From Agromyces mediolanus (GTDB lineage Bacteria > Actinomycetota > Actinomycetes > Actinomycetales > Microbacteriaceae): a stretch of DNA of 64,000 nucleotides. The translations under genes and the position numbers were made by a program. The notes under the pieces were generated by a model. The model was not told where the DNA came from, did not search any database, and was given only the letters and a program-made list of their open reading frames with translations. The stretch lies in assembly GCF_014648575.1 (NCBI RefSeq), contig NZ_BMRJ01000003.1:107463-171462 (forward strand), read 5' to 3'. Shown in pieces: positions 24,956-33,322 of the stretch; the stretch's first letter is position 1, and every line of letters begins with the position of its first letter.

Positions 24956-26821
24956 TCACAGTCCGCCGCCTCCGCCGCCGCCCCCGCCGCCGCCCGAGGC
25001 GCCGCCGCCGCCGGACCCGCTCGAGGAGGAGCTGGAGCTCGAGCCCGACCACGAGCTCGAGGCGGTCGTCGAGAACGCCGAGACCCCGGCGCTGAACGCG
25101 AGCGCATCGAACGGCCCGCGTCCCGCGTACCAGTCGGGCTGGGCGCCGCGCTCCGCGTACTCGGCGGCGAGCACCCGGCTCCACTCCCGCTCGATGCCGA
25201 AGAGCACCGCGTACGGCAGGAGCTTCTCGTGCAGCTTCAGCACGGCTTCGGGGCCGCCGGTGCGCAGCGCGCCCTCCGGGCTCTGCAGCATGCGGATGCG
25301 GTCGGCCTCGGCGAGCCGGAGGTAGACCCTGAGTCCCTCGAGGTGATCCTTCGCCGCGCGTCCCGGCTCGGTCAGCGGCCGCACGTCGATCACCGCGAAC
25401 GCCGCGGCGAGCACCGCGAGGATGCCGAGCACGAGGCCGAGCACCGGCCAGCCGCCGCCCATCGCCTGGTCGAGGGCCACGATGCCGAAGACGACGGCGA
25501 CGATGCCGCCGAGCAGGGCGAGCAGGCCGAGCAGCAGTCGCGGCCCGACGGCCGGCGTGCGGCGGAGCCCCTCGGTCACGACCCGGCTGCGCACGGCGCT
25601 GCGCAGCGCGAGCAGCTTCTTGCCGAGCGCGGTGTCCTGCTGCTTCAGCTCCCGCCGGCCGCTCGTGGCGAAGAGCTCGCGCAGCAGCCGGTCGGCATCC
25701 GGATCCGGCCCTTCGCCGCCCCCGTACTCGACCGCGAAGCGCTTCGGGCCGAGCTCGACGACTCGGAGCCGATGCTGCACCGCGAGCTGCAGGATCGTCG
25801 CGGTGACGCCCTTGCCCGGCTGTCCGACGAGCTCCGCGGCCTCCATCACGCTCAGCCCGGGCGGCGGCTCGTACTGGGCGATGATCGTGCCGCGTCCCGG
25901 ATGATCCCGCCACCGCGTGGCCCGGGCGACGATGGCCGCGCCCGCCGCGCCGAGGGCGAGGAGGGCTCCCCCGGCCCCGGCGAGCGCCGCCGGCGAGGAG
26001 GTGAAGGCGTCGTCGCGCGGCACGAAGGTGCCGGGCTCGAAGGCGAGCGCGACGGTGAGGTTCTCGTACGGCCCGAGCCCCTCGGCCGTCGCGAGGGCCC
26101 CTTCGTCGCCGAGCTCGAGCGCGGTGCACGGCGTGGCGGAGCCGGACGGGCCCTGATAGCAGGCGCCCTCCCGCGTGAATCCCGCGGCCGCGGCCCCGGA
26201 GAGCCGCACCTCGGCGCTCACCCGTCCGAAGGGCTGCGCCCAGCCCGTGCCGTTCACGTCCCAGTAGAACTCGTCGATCGGCCGGTCGTCGGGCACGTGG
26301 GTCACGTTGTGCTGGCGGTACTCGATGACGTAGCTCTGCCGGCCGTGCACATACTCGTCGCCCGCGATGGAGACGAGGAGGAACTCGTCGTCGTCGTCCG
26401 GCTCGGTCGAGTAGGCGCGCGGCGTGCCGTTCTCGTCGGTCACGGAGCGCACCTCGAGGTCGACCGGGTGGCCGTCGTAGGAGAGCGGGATGGCCCGGCG
26501 GATGCCGCGGTTCTGGTCGAACTCGGGGAACACCGCGACGAGCGTCTCGGTGGTGTCGAGCACGGATCGGCCGTCCGCGTCGGTGCCGAGCTCGTACACG
26601 GCGTCGAAGGAGTCGAAGACGAAGTCGTCGGTGCCGGTGGGCAGCACGGACACGCCGGCCGGCGGGGCGGGGGCGAGCGCGGCCGGGCCGAGCGCGGCCG
26701 CGGGGGCCGCCGAGCCGCCCGGCTCCGCGAACGCGAGCGGGGCGCCGGCGAGCGCGAGCCCGGCACCGGCGAGGAGGCCGGCCACGAGGGCGGCGGCGGT
26801 GCGGGGCATCCGGCGGCTCAT
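24956..26821 (-). CDS. DUF2207 membrane protein with a poly-Ser/Gly tail
   Basis: 621 residues. Signal peptide about 1-32 ending ALAGAPLAFAEP; extracytoplasmic DUF2207 domain about 55-260; one hydrophobic segment about 280-300 and two more about 425-475; a cytosolic C-terminal region; and a low-complexity tail of mostly Ser then Gly (about 585-621). YciQ-like proteins of this kind are of unknown function. The tail is typical of the family but unusually pure in glycine. Start chosen at the first ATG, preceded by GGTGG. 31 bases separate it from the ZIP gene, so they may be cotranscribed. Confidence 0.82.
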   Translation of the reverse strand: MSRRMPRTAAALVAGLLAGAGLALAGAPLAFAEPGGSAAPAAALGPAALAPAPPAGVSVLPTGTDDFVFDSFDAVYELGTDADGRSVLDTTETLVAVFPEFDQNRGIRRAIPLSYDGHPVDLEVRSVTDENGTPRAYSTEPDDDDEFLLVSIAGDEYVHGRQSYVIEYRQHNVTHVPDDRPIDEFYWDVNGTGWAQPFGRVSAEVRLSGAAAAGFTREGACYQGPSGSATPCTALELGDEGALATAEGLGPYENLTVALAFEPGTFVPRDDAFTSSPAALAGAGGALLALGAAGAAIVARATRWRDHPGRGTIIAQYEPPPGLSVMEAAELVGQPGKGVTATILQLAVQHRLRVVELGPKRFAVEYGGGEGPDPDADRLLRELFATSGRRELKQQDTALGKKLLALRSAVRSRVVTEGLRRTPAVGPRLLLGLLALLGGIVAVVFGIVALDQAMGGGWPVLGLVLGILAVLAAAFAVIDVRPLTEPGRAAKDHLEGLRVYLRLAEADRIRMLQSPEGALRTGGPEAVLKLHEKLLPYAVLFGIEREWSRVLAAEYAERGAQPDWYAGRGPFDALAFSAGVSAFSTTASSSWSGSSSSSSSSGSGGGGASGGGGGGGGGGGL

Positions 26822-26861
26822 GCTGCCACCGTAGCGAACCCGGCCGACTCGGCGGCGCTGA

Positions 26862-26898
26862 ATACCCCGGTCGGTACCGGATTCGCAGGCGCTATCCT
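26862..26898 (+). promoter_or_regulatory. Promoter and candidate operator of the metal sensor
   Basis: TATCCT at 26893-26898 is the -10, six bases before the GTG start. Upstream, TACC-N6-GGTA (26863-26876) and CCGGT-N4-ACCGG (26867-26880) overlap as inverted repeats in the -35 region, resembling GC-rich CsoR-type operators. Confidence 0.45.
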
Positions 26899-26904
26899 GA
26901 GGGG

Positions 26905-27183
26905 GTGATCGAGGACATCAAGAAGCGCGCGCTGCACCGCACGAAGATCATCGAGGGCCAACTGCGCGGCATCGAGAAGATGATCGAGAACGAGGACTAC
27001 TGCGTCGACATCATCACGCTGTCGCTCGCCGTGCAGAAGTCCCTCGGCTCGCTGAACAAGCTGCTCGTCGAGAACCACCTGCGCACGCACGTGAGCCACC
27101 AGTACGAGGCCGGCGGCGAGGAGCGCGAGGCCGCCGTCGCCGAGCTGATCCGCATCTTCGAGCTGTCGAACAACCGCAGCTGA
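26905..27183 (+). CDS. CsoR/RcnR-family metal-sensing repressor
   Basis: 92-residue all-helical DUF156 protein. The family ligand positions are Cys33, His58 and His62 (DYC, then NHLRTH). This C-H-H set equals RcnR (Cys35, His60, His64; nickel/cobalt) and differs from CsoR (C-H-C; copper) and FrmR (C-H-E; formaldehyde). GTG start at 26905 with a -10 box six bases upstream indicates leaderless translation. It is monocistronic; no exporter or metallochaperone is next to it, though the ZIP gene lies 2 kb away. Metal specificity is inference. Confidence 0.88.
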   Translation: MIEDIKKRALHRTKIIEGQLRGIEKMIENEDYCVDIITLSLAVQKSLGSLNKLLVENHLRTHVSHQYEAGGEEREAAVAELIRIFELSNNRS

Positions 27184-27190
27184 TCCCCGC

Positions 27191-27226
27191 GAACGGCGCC
27201 GGGGCTCAGCCCCGGCCGCGCCGTTC
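27191..27226. terminator. Bidirectional terminator between the sensor and deo operon ends
   Basis: Two nested stems (GAACGGCGC outer, CCGGGGC inner). It overlaps the last codons and stop of the convergent 86-residue gene. Confidence 0.6.
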
Positions 27227-27466
27227 GTTCCCACGGCGGTAGTTGCCGGTCGCGCGGGCGAGCAGGTGCTGCACCGCGGGCTCGTCGCCGGCCGACTCGG
27301 CCCGCTCCAGGCGCGCGAGGAGGCGCGCGGCCTCCGCTCCCCCGACGGTCACGACGTGGCGGCCGCCACGGGAGACGAGCAGCTGGCCGGCCGCCGTGGC
27401 GCGCCACGCGAACGGGTCGTCGACGAGACGACCGCGTTCGTCGGAGGCGCCCCGGCGACCGGCCAC
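27206..27466 (-). CDS. Small hypothetical protein at the end of the deo operon
   Basis: 86 residues from a GTG two bases after the stop of the truncated aldehyde dehydrogenase. Contains DPFAWRATAAGQLLVSRGGR, then an Arg/Ala/Glu helix and the C-terminal ARATGNYRRGNERR. I recognise no domain, but the C-terminal pattern and position look conserved and the strand agrees with the operon. No ribosome site, consistent with translational re-initiation. Confidence 0.6.
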   Translation of the reverse strand: MAGRRGASDERGRLVDDPFAWRATAAGQLLVSRGGRHVVTVGGAEAARLLARLERAESAGDEPAVQHLLARATGNYRRGNERRGRG

Positions 27467-27468
27467 GC

Positions 27469-28329
27469 TCAGCGCAGGCTCTTCGTGTGCCAGACCGTCT
27501 TCGTCTCGGTGAAGCCGACGATCCGCTCGAGGCTCGGCGCCGCGGCATCCGCGCCCTGCTCGGGGCGGTGCACCCGCTTCAGGGTGTCGGCCGCCGCGAT
27601 CTCGAGGTCGATCCAGTCGAGCGCGCCCGCGCCGACGAGGTCGAGCGCATTGACGTCGGCGTGGCTCGCGAGCCACGGCGCGATCTCGGCGGGCGAGCCC
27701 GTGAGCACGTTGACGACGCCCTTCGGCACGTCGCTCGTGGCGAGCACCTCGGCCAGCGAGATCGCCGAGAGCGGGAAGCGCTCGCTCGCGACGACGACGA
27801 CCGCGTTGCCCGCGACGAGCGCGGGGGCGACGGCCGAGACGAGGCCGAGCAGCGCGGAGTCCTGCGGCGCGACGATGGCGACGACGCCGGTCGGCTCCGG
27901 CACGGAGAGGTTGAAGTAGGGCCCGGCGACCGGGTTGGCGTTGCCGGCGACCTGGGCGAACTTGTCGGCCCAGCCCGCGTACCAGACCCAGCGGTCGATG
28001 GCCTCGTCGACCTGCGCGCCCGCGGCGGCGCGGGAGACGCCCTCGGCCTCCTCGATCTCGGCGACGAACTGCGCCCGGCGGCCCTCGAGCAGCTCCGCGA
28101 TGCGGTAGAGCACCTGGCCGCGGTTGTAGGCGGTCGCGCCGGCCCAGCCCGCGACGGCGCCGCGGGCCGCGACGACCGCGTCCCTGGCGTCCTTGCGCGA
28201 GGCCTTCGCCGCGTTGGCGAGGAAGCCGCCCGAGGCGCTCGTCACCTCGTAGGTGCGGCCCGACTCGCTGCGGGGGAAGGCCCCGCCGATGAACAGCTTG
28301 TACGTCTTCGGCACGGTGAGGCGGCTCAC
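27469..28329 (-). CDS. Truncated aldehyde dehydrogenase-like protein lacking the catalytic half
   Basis: 286 residues. Matches the N-terminal NAD-binding half of aldehyde dehydrogenases (LFIGGAFPRSESGRTYEV; WVWYAGWADKFAQVAG; VAPALVAGNAVVVVASE; VPKGVVNVLTG) and ends around the first-half boundary. The catalytic PWNF motif is replaced by APQDSALLG, and the general-base ELGG and Cys segments are absent. It ends with GFTETKTVWHTKSLR, which resembles the last strand of a full enzyme, so the gene looks like an internally shortened but finished protein rather than a fresh frameshift. ATGA overlap with the full-length enzyme upstream suggests a subunit or modulator. Confidence 0.8.
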   Translation of the reverse strand: MSRLTVPKTYKLFIGGAFPRSESGRTYEVTSASGGFLANAAKASRKDARDAVVAARGAVAGWAGATAYNRGQVLYRIAELLEGRRAQFVAEIEEAEGVSRAAAGAQVDEAIDRWVWYAGWADKFAQVAGNANPVAGPYFNLSVPEPTGVVAIVAPQDSALLGLVSAVAPALVAGNAVVVVASERFPLSAISLAEVLATSDVPKGVVNVLTGSPAEIAPWLASHADVNALDLVGAGALDWIDLEIAAADTLKRVHRPEQGADAAAPSLERIVGFTETKTVWHTKSLR

Positions 28330-29915
28330 TTCGCGGCTCCCTTCTCAGCGGACTTGCTCGTTCGGCGGCTCCGCTTCGCGGGGGCCGGCTTCGCCTCGGC
28401 ATCCGCCTTCGCGGCGGGGCGCGTCTTCGCGGCGGGCGCGGCGGATGCCTCGACGGCGCGCGCGGCACGCGCGCTGCGGCTCGCGGCGGGCGCGAGGTAG
28501 GCGCCGAGCCCGTGCCGACCGCCCTCGCGGCCGTAGCCGGACTCCTTGTAGCCGCCGAACGGGCTCGCCGGGTCGAAGCGGTTGAAGGTGTTCGCCCAGA
28601 TGACGCCCGCGCGGAGCTGGTCGGCGACCGCGAGGATGCGGCTGCCCTTGTCGCTCCAGATGCCGGCCGAAAGGCCGTACGGCGTGTTGTTCGCCTTGGC
28701 GATCGCCTCCTGCGGGGTGCGGAAGCTCAGCACCGAGAGCACCGGGCCGAACACCTCCTCGCGGGCGATGCGGTGGCTCGTCTCGACGCCCGTGAAGATC
28801 GTCGGCGCGAACCAGAAGCCCTCGGCGGGCAGTTCGCACGGCGCGCTCCAGCGCTCGGCGCCCTCGGCCACGCCGACGTCGCTGAGCTCGCGGATGCGGG
28901 CGAGCTGCGCCGCGGAGTTGATCGCCCCGATGTCGGTGTTCTTGTCGAGCGGGTCGCCGAGACGGAGCGTCGAGAGGCGCTGCTTCAGCCGATCGACGAC
29001 CTCGTCGTGGATGCTCTCCTGCACGAGCAGGCGGCTGCCGGCGCAGCACACGTGGCCCTGGTTGAAGAAGATGCCGTTGACGATGCCCTCGATGGCCTGG
29101 TCGATGGGCGCGTCGTCGAAGACGATGTTCGCCGCCTTGCCGCCGAGCTCGAGGGTGACCTTCTTCTGCGTGCCCGCGACCTGCTTCGCGATCGCCCGGC
29201 CGACGCCCGTCGAGCCGGTGAAGGCGACCTTGTCGACGTCGGCGGCGACGAGCGCCGCGCCCGTCTCGCCCGCGCCGGTGACGATGTTCACGACGCCGGC
29301 GGGCAGCTCGGCCTGCTGCAGGATCTCGGCGAACAGCAGTGCCGTGAGCGGCGTGGTCTCGGCCGGCTTCAGCACGACCGTGTTGCCCGCGGCGAGCGCC
29401 GGGGCGATCTTCCAGGCGAGCATGAGCAGCGGGAAGTTCCACGGGATGACCTGCCCGGCCACGCCGAGGGCGCGCGGGTCGGCGCCGAGGCCGGCGTGGT
29501 CGAGCTTGTCGGCCCAGCCCGCGTAGTAGAAGAACCAGGCGGCGACGAGCGGCACGTCGACGTCGCGCGACTCCTTGATCGGCTTGCCGTTGTCGAGGGA
29601 CTCGGCGACGGCGAGCTCGCGGGCGCGCTCCTGCACGAGGCGCGCGATGCGGAAGAGGTACTTGCCGCGGTCGCGGCCGCTCATCTTGGACCAGACCCGC
29701 TCGTAGGCGCGGCGGGCCGCGGCGACGGCGTCGGCCACGTCCTCCGCGTTCGCGGAGGCGATCTCGGCGATCCGCTCCTCGTTCGCCGGGGAGATGGTCT
29801 GGAAGGGCGTGCCGCGTCCGTCGACGAACTCGCCGTCGATGAAGAGGCCGTATCGGTCGCGCAGCGACAGGATGGCCCGGGACTCCGGGGCCGGTGCGTA
29901 TTCGAGGAAGCTCAT
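28326..29915 (-). CDS. Aldehyde dehydrogenase of the deoxyribose operon
   Basis: 529 residues. Full catalytic set: PWNFP, ELGGKAANIVF, and Cys in GQVCCAGSR; FGGYKESGYGRE near the end. An extra C-terminal tail of about 50 residues rich in Ala, Lys and Arg follows. Most likely oxidises acetaldehyde released by DeoC to acetate. Starts 17 bases after deoC and overlaps the truncated paralogue by ATGA. The basic tail is not needed for catalysis and may bind nucleic acid or a partner. Confidence 0.9.
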   Translation of the reverse strand: MSFLEYAPAPESRAILSLRDRYGLFIDGEFVDGRGTPFQTISPANEERIAEIASANAEDVADAVAAARRAYERVWSKMSGRDRGKYLFRIARLVQERARELAVAESLDNGKPIKESRDVDVPLVAAWFFYYAGWADKLDHAGLGADPRALGVAGQVIPWNFPLLMLAWKIAPALAAGNTVVLKPAETTPLTALLFAEILQQAELPAGVVNIVTGAGETGAALVAADVDKVAFTGSTGVGRAIAKQVAGTQKKVTLELGGKAANIVFDDAPIDQAIEGIVNGIFFNQGHVCCAGSRLLVQESIHDEVVDRLKQRLSTLRLGDPLDKNTDIGAINSAAQLARIRELSDVGVAEGAERWSAPCELPAEGFWFAPTIFTGVETSHRIAREEVFGPVLSVLSFRTPQEAIAKANNTPYGLSAGIWSDKGSRILAVADQLRAGVIWANTFNRFDPASPFGGYKESGYGREGGRHGLGAYLAPAASRSARAARAVEASAAPAAKTRPAAKADAEAKPAPAKRSRRTSKSAEKGAAK

Positions 29916-29932
29916 TGCAGGTCTCGTCTCGG

Positions 29933-30940
29933 TCAGTCGATGGTCACGTAGTCGGCGCCGGAGTAGTGCCCGCTCGCGAGCTTCTGGCGCTGCAGCAGCA
30001 CGTCGTTCAGCAGGCTGGAGGCGCCGAAGCGGAAGAGGTGCGGCACGAGCCACTCCTCGCCCACGGTCTCGGCGACGGTGACGAGGTACTTGATGGCGTC
30101 CTTCGAGGTGCGGATGCCGCCGGCGGGCTTCACGCCCACCTTGTGCCCGGTGAGCCGGTGCCAGTCGCGGACGACCTCGAGCATCAGCAGGGTCACGGGC
30201 AGGGTCGCGGCGGGCTGCACCTTGCCGGTCGAGGTCTTGATGAAGTCGCCGCCGGCGAGGATCGAGAGCCACGAGGCGCGGCGCACGTTGTCGTACGTCA
30301 CGAGCTCGCCGGTCTCGAGGATCACCTTGAGGCTCGCGCTCGTGCCGTCGGGGCGGCGGCAGGCGTCTTTCACGGCGGCGATCTGGTCGAAGACGAGGCC
30401 GTAGCGGCCGGCGAGGAACGCCCCGCGATCGATCACCATGTCGATCTCGTCGGCGCCGGCCGCGACGGCCTCGGCGGTGTCCGCGAGCTTGATGTCGAGC
30501 GAGGAGCGGCCGGACGGGAAGGCGGTCGCGACGGCCGCGACCGAGATGCCGCCGTCGTCGGGGTCGCCGTGCGCGGCGCCGAGCGCCTCGACCGCGTACG
30601 GGACCATGTCGCCGTAGACGCAGACGGCGGCGACCCGCGGAGTGGCGGGGTCTGCGGGGTCGGGGTTCTGCGCCTTCGCGACGAGCGAGCGCACCTTGCC
30701 GGGGGTGTCGGCGCCCTCGAGCGTGGTCAGGTCGATGAGCGAGATGATCCGGTCGAGCGCCCAGGCCTTGGAGCTGGTCTTGACGGAGCGGGTGCCGAGC
30801 GCGGCGGCCCGCTGTTCGAGGCCGACCGCGTCGACGCCGGGGATGCCGTGCAGATAGCGGCGGAGCGTCGCGTCGTCGGGGTCGCCGCCGAGCACGGCGA
30901 GCGCGCGCTCGCGGGCGGTGACGAGGGTGGTGCCAGTCAT
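29933..30940 (-). CDS. deoC: Deoxyribose-phosphate aldolase
   Basis: Splits 2-deoxyribose 5-phosphate into glyceraldehyde 3-phosphate and acetaldehyde. 335 residues, longer than E. coli DeoC because of an N-terminal extension of about 60. Schiff-base Lys235 in GGDFIKTSTGK and the second active-site Lys in GVKPAGG are present. ATG at 30940 is preceded by GGAAGGCAGG. It lies 62 bases after the SorC regulator on the same strand and leads into the aldehyde dehydrogenases. Confidence 0.93.
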   Translation of the reverse strand: MTGTTLVTARERALAVLGGDPDDATLRRYLHGIPGVDAVGLEQRAAALGTRSVKTSSKAWALDRIISLIDLTTLEGADTPGKVRSLVAKAQNPDPADPATPRVAAVCVYGDMVPYAVEALGAAHGDPDDGGISVAAVATAFPSGRSSLDIKLADTAEAVAAGADEIDMVIDRGAFLAGRYGLVFDQIAAVKDACRRPDGTSASLKVILETGELVTYDNVRRASWLSILAGGDFIKTSTGKVQPAATLPVTLLMLEVVRDWHRLTGHKVGVKPAGGIRTSKDAIKYLVTVAETVGEEWLVPHLFRFGASSLLNDVLLQRQKLASGHYSGADYVTID

Positions 30941-31002
30941 TCTGGGTGACCTGCCTTCCGGCTGTTGTGGCGATACGTGGTTCGTGGGGAGGTGCGCGGC
31001 GT

Positions 31003-31947
31003 TCAGCCGTCGAGGAGGTGGAGCGCCGTGGCCTCGTCGGTGACGAGCACGGTGCACAGCCCGCTGCGCACGACCGCGTCGGCGACGGGATGCTTCGCCT
31101 GGCCGGCGATGACGGCGATCGCGAGCGGGGCCTGGCGCAGTTCGTCGAGGGTGAGCCCGACGGTGCGCGCGTCGAGGGCGGGGTCGACGATGTTGCCGTC
31201 GGAGTCGAGATAGCGGCCGACGACGTCGCCGACGGCCCCCTTCGCGACGAGGAGATCGACGTCGGAGACGGAGAGGTAGCCGCTCTCGACGTGCACCGAG
31301 CTCTCGTCGGCGGCGCCGGCGCTGAAGAGGTAGGCGTCGGCGGAGCGGGCGAGCTCGATCACGCCCGCGACGACGCGGTCGGACTCGATGGCCTGCTTCG
31401 TCTCGAGCCGTTCCAGGATGGCGGGGCTCGGCAGCAGGGTGGCCTGCCCGCCGCCCTTCTGGGCGATGCCGACGGCGGTGGCCGCGGCGGTGCCCGGCCG
31501 CCGGTTGAGGCTCACACCGCCGTTGATCTGCACGACGTTCACGCCCGTGGCCCAGCCGTTGCGGAGGTGCTGCGAGATCTCGTAGAGCGTGCGCCCCCAG
31601 CTCACGCCGAGGGTGCGCGGCACCGGGCGGAGCGCGGTGAGGTAGTCGGCGGCGGCCTGGGCCGTTCGCGCCTGCAGCTCCTCGGGGCCGGCGACGCCGG
31701 CGGAGGACACGACGATCGCGTCGCTCAGCCCGCGCTCCTCGCGCAGGCGCCGCTCGATCGGCAGGCGCCGGGCGCGCGGGTGCAGGATCTCGATGCGGAT
31801 GAACCCGCGCTGCTTGGCCTGGGCGAGCAGCCGCCCGACCTTCCAGCGGGTCAGGCGCAGCGCCTGACCGATCTCGTCCTGGGTCTTGTTCTCTTCGTAG
31901 TAGAGCTCAGCGGCCCGGATCGACAGCAGCTCATCGGTCTCGTCCAT
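31003..31947 (-). CDS. SorC/DeoR-type sugar-binding transcriptional regulator
   Basis: 314 residues. N-terminal helix-turn-helix about 10-50 (NKTQDEIGQALRLTRWKVGR), then a SorC sugar-phosphate-binding domain about 65-312 containing VSWGRTLYEIS, GGVSLNRR and TVGLTLDELR. AAGGAG precedes the ATG. It heads the deoC operon and is expected to respond to deoxyribose 5-phosphate as B. subtilis DeoR does. Confidence 0.9.
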   Translation of the reverse strand: MDETDELLSIRAAELYYEENKTQDEIGQALRLTRWKVGRLLAQAKQRGFIRIEILHPRARRLPIERRLREERGLSDAIVVSSAGVAGPEELQARTAQAAADYLTALRPVPRTLGVSWGRTLYEISQHLRNGWATGVNVVQINGGVSLNRRPGTAAATAVGIAQKGGGQATLLPSPAILERLETKQAIESDRVVAGVIELARSADAYLFSAGAADESSVHVESGYLSVSDVDLLVAKGAVGDVVGRYLDSDGNIVDPALDARTVGLTLDELRQAPLAIAVIAGQAKHPVADAVVRSGLCTVLVTDEATALHLLDG

Positions 31948-32012
31948 CCGTCTCCTTCCCCTCGTTCCAGGGTAGGCACCGGATCCGCGCCCAGCAACAC
32001 TCGCAGGCGATT

Positions 32013-32028
32013 CTGCTCAGATGAGCAG
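32013..32028. promoter_or_regulatory. Candidate operator CTGCTCA-GA-TGAGCAG
   Basis: Seven-base perfect inverted repeat with a two-base gap, 66 bases upstream of the SorC regulator start. Probable autoregulatory site; it lies in the 155-base gap (31948-32102) otherwise without a gene. Confidence 0.4.
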
Positions 32029-32102
32029 CCGGGCCCCGCGGTGCACGCGCGCGAGCACCGCGAGGAGGCATCCGCGCGCGAGGCGCCCGAGCGATCCGGC
32101 GC

Positions 32103-33320
32103 TCAGCGCCGCTCGTCCTCCAGGAACCGCGATCGCGCCACGACGGCGCCCGCGACCGCGGCCGGCAGCGCAGACGCGAGCAGCAGTAGCAGCGGCCACC
32201 TCCAGCCCCCGCTCGCCTCGTGCAGCAGACCGACCGCGAGCGGGCCCGCGGCGACCACGAGATAGCCCGCCGACTGCACGAAGCCGCTCAGCGCGACCGC
32301 CCCGTCGTGGCTCCGCGTGCGGAGGTTGATGAGCACGAGCGAGAGCGGGAACAGCATCGGACCGCAGCCGACGAGCGCGACCCAGAGCCAGGTGACGTGG
32401 CCGGGGGCGAGGAGGAGACCCAGGTACCCGATCACGAACGCCAGCACCGCGAACCAGACGAGCGGCCGCACCCAGCCGAACCGCACCGCGAGCACCGGCA
32501 CGAAGAGCCCCGCCGGGATCCCCATCGCCGCGTACAGCGAGAGCAGGGCCCCAGCCTCCGCCGGAGCGGACCCCGCGAGGTCGTGCAGGATCTCGGGTAG
32601 CCACGCGAACGCCGAGTACGCGTTGAAGCCGGCCGCCGCGAAGACGACGAGCAGTGCCCAGCCGAGCGGCGAGCGCGCGGCGAGCGCGAGCAGTCCCGCC
32701 GCCGGCTCGTCGGAGCCCCCTGGGGCCCGGCTCGCCGGCCGCGCGAGGAGCATCGCCCACGGCACGAGCGCGACGGCCGCCACGACCGCCCACTCCCCCA
32801 CCGACACCCGCCAGCCGGCCGCCTCGGCCACCGGCTCGGCGAGGAGCGGCGGCACGAGCGTGCTCACCGACATCGCCGTGACGTAGACCGTCGTCAGCAG
32901 CCCGATCCGTTCCGGGAAGTAGCGCTTCACGAGCGGCGGCAGCAGCACGTTGCCGACCCCCATCGCCGCGAACGTCACGACGCTCGCCAAGACGAGCTGC
33001 GCGGCGTCCGCGGCGAGCCCGCGCCACGCCAGCCCGCCTGTCAGCAGCAGGAGCGAGCCGACGAGCGTGCGCTCGAGCCCGAACCGGCGGGCCACGGACG
33101 GCGTCAGGATGCCGAAGGCCGCGTAGCAGAGCGGCGGCAGCATGCCGAGGAAGCCGACGAACGCCGGGCTCAGCGCGATGTCCTCGCCGACCCGGCCGAG
33201 CACCGGCGAGAGTGCGGCGACGGCCGTGCGCAGGTTGAACGCGACGAGCACGATGCCGAGGAGCGCGAGCAGCCGGCCGCGCCACGGGGCTCTGGGCGAG
33301 GCCGGACCCGCGGGGGCCAC
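32103..33320 (-). CDS. MFS transporter, CynX/NimT-like
   Basis: 405 residues, 12 hydrophobic segments in two sixes with a cytosolic loop around 195-215. NLRTAVAALSPVLGRVGEDI near the N-terminus is the CynX/NimT (cyanate, nitroimidazole) branch signature. GTG start two bases after the ribF stop, so it terminates the truB-ribF operon. Substrate unknown. No terminator was recognised behind it. Confidence 0.82.
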   Translation of the reverse strand: MAPAGPASPRAPWRGRLLALLGIVLVAFNLRTAVAALSPVLGRVGEDIALSPAFVGFLGMLPPLCYAAFGILTPSVARRFGLERTLVGSLLLLTGGLAWRGLAADAAQLVLASVVTFAAMGVGNVLLPPLVKRYFPERIGLLTTVYVTAMSVSTLVPPLLAEPVAEAAGWRVSVGEWAVVAAVALVPWAMLLARPASRAPGGSDEPAAGLLALAARSPLGWALLVVFAAAGFNAYSAFAWLPEILHDLAGSAPAEAGALLSLYAAMGIPAGLFVPVLAVRFGWVRPLVWFAVLAFVIGYLGLLLAPGHVTWLWVALVGCGPMLFPLSLVLINLRTRSHDGAVALSGFVQSAGYLVVAAGPLAVGLLHEASGGWRWPLLLLLASALPAAVAGAVVARSRFLEDERR

Positions 33321-33322
33321 GC

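Noticed and set aside
27469-28329. Half aldehyde dehydrogenase considered as a frameshifted pseudogene
   Set aside because: The missing second half is not present in other frames downstream; the next sequence encodes a different small protein, and the reading frame ends with a plausible C-terminus.
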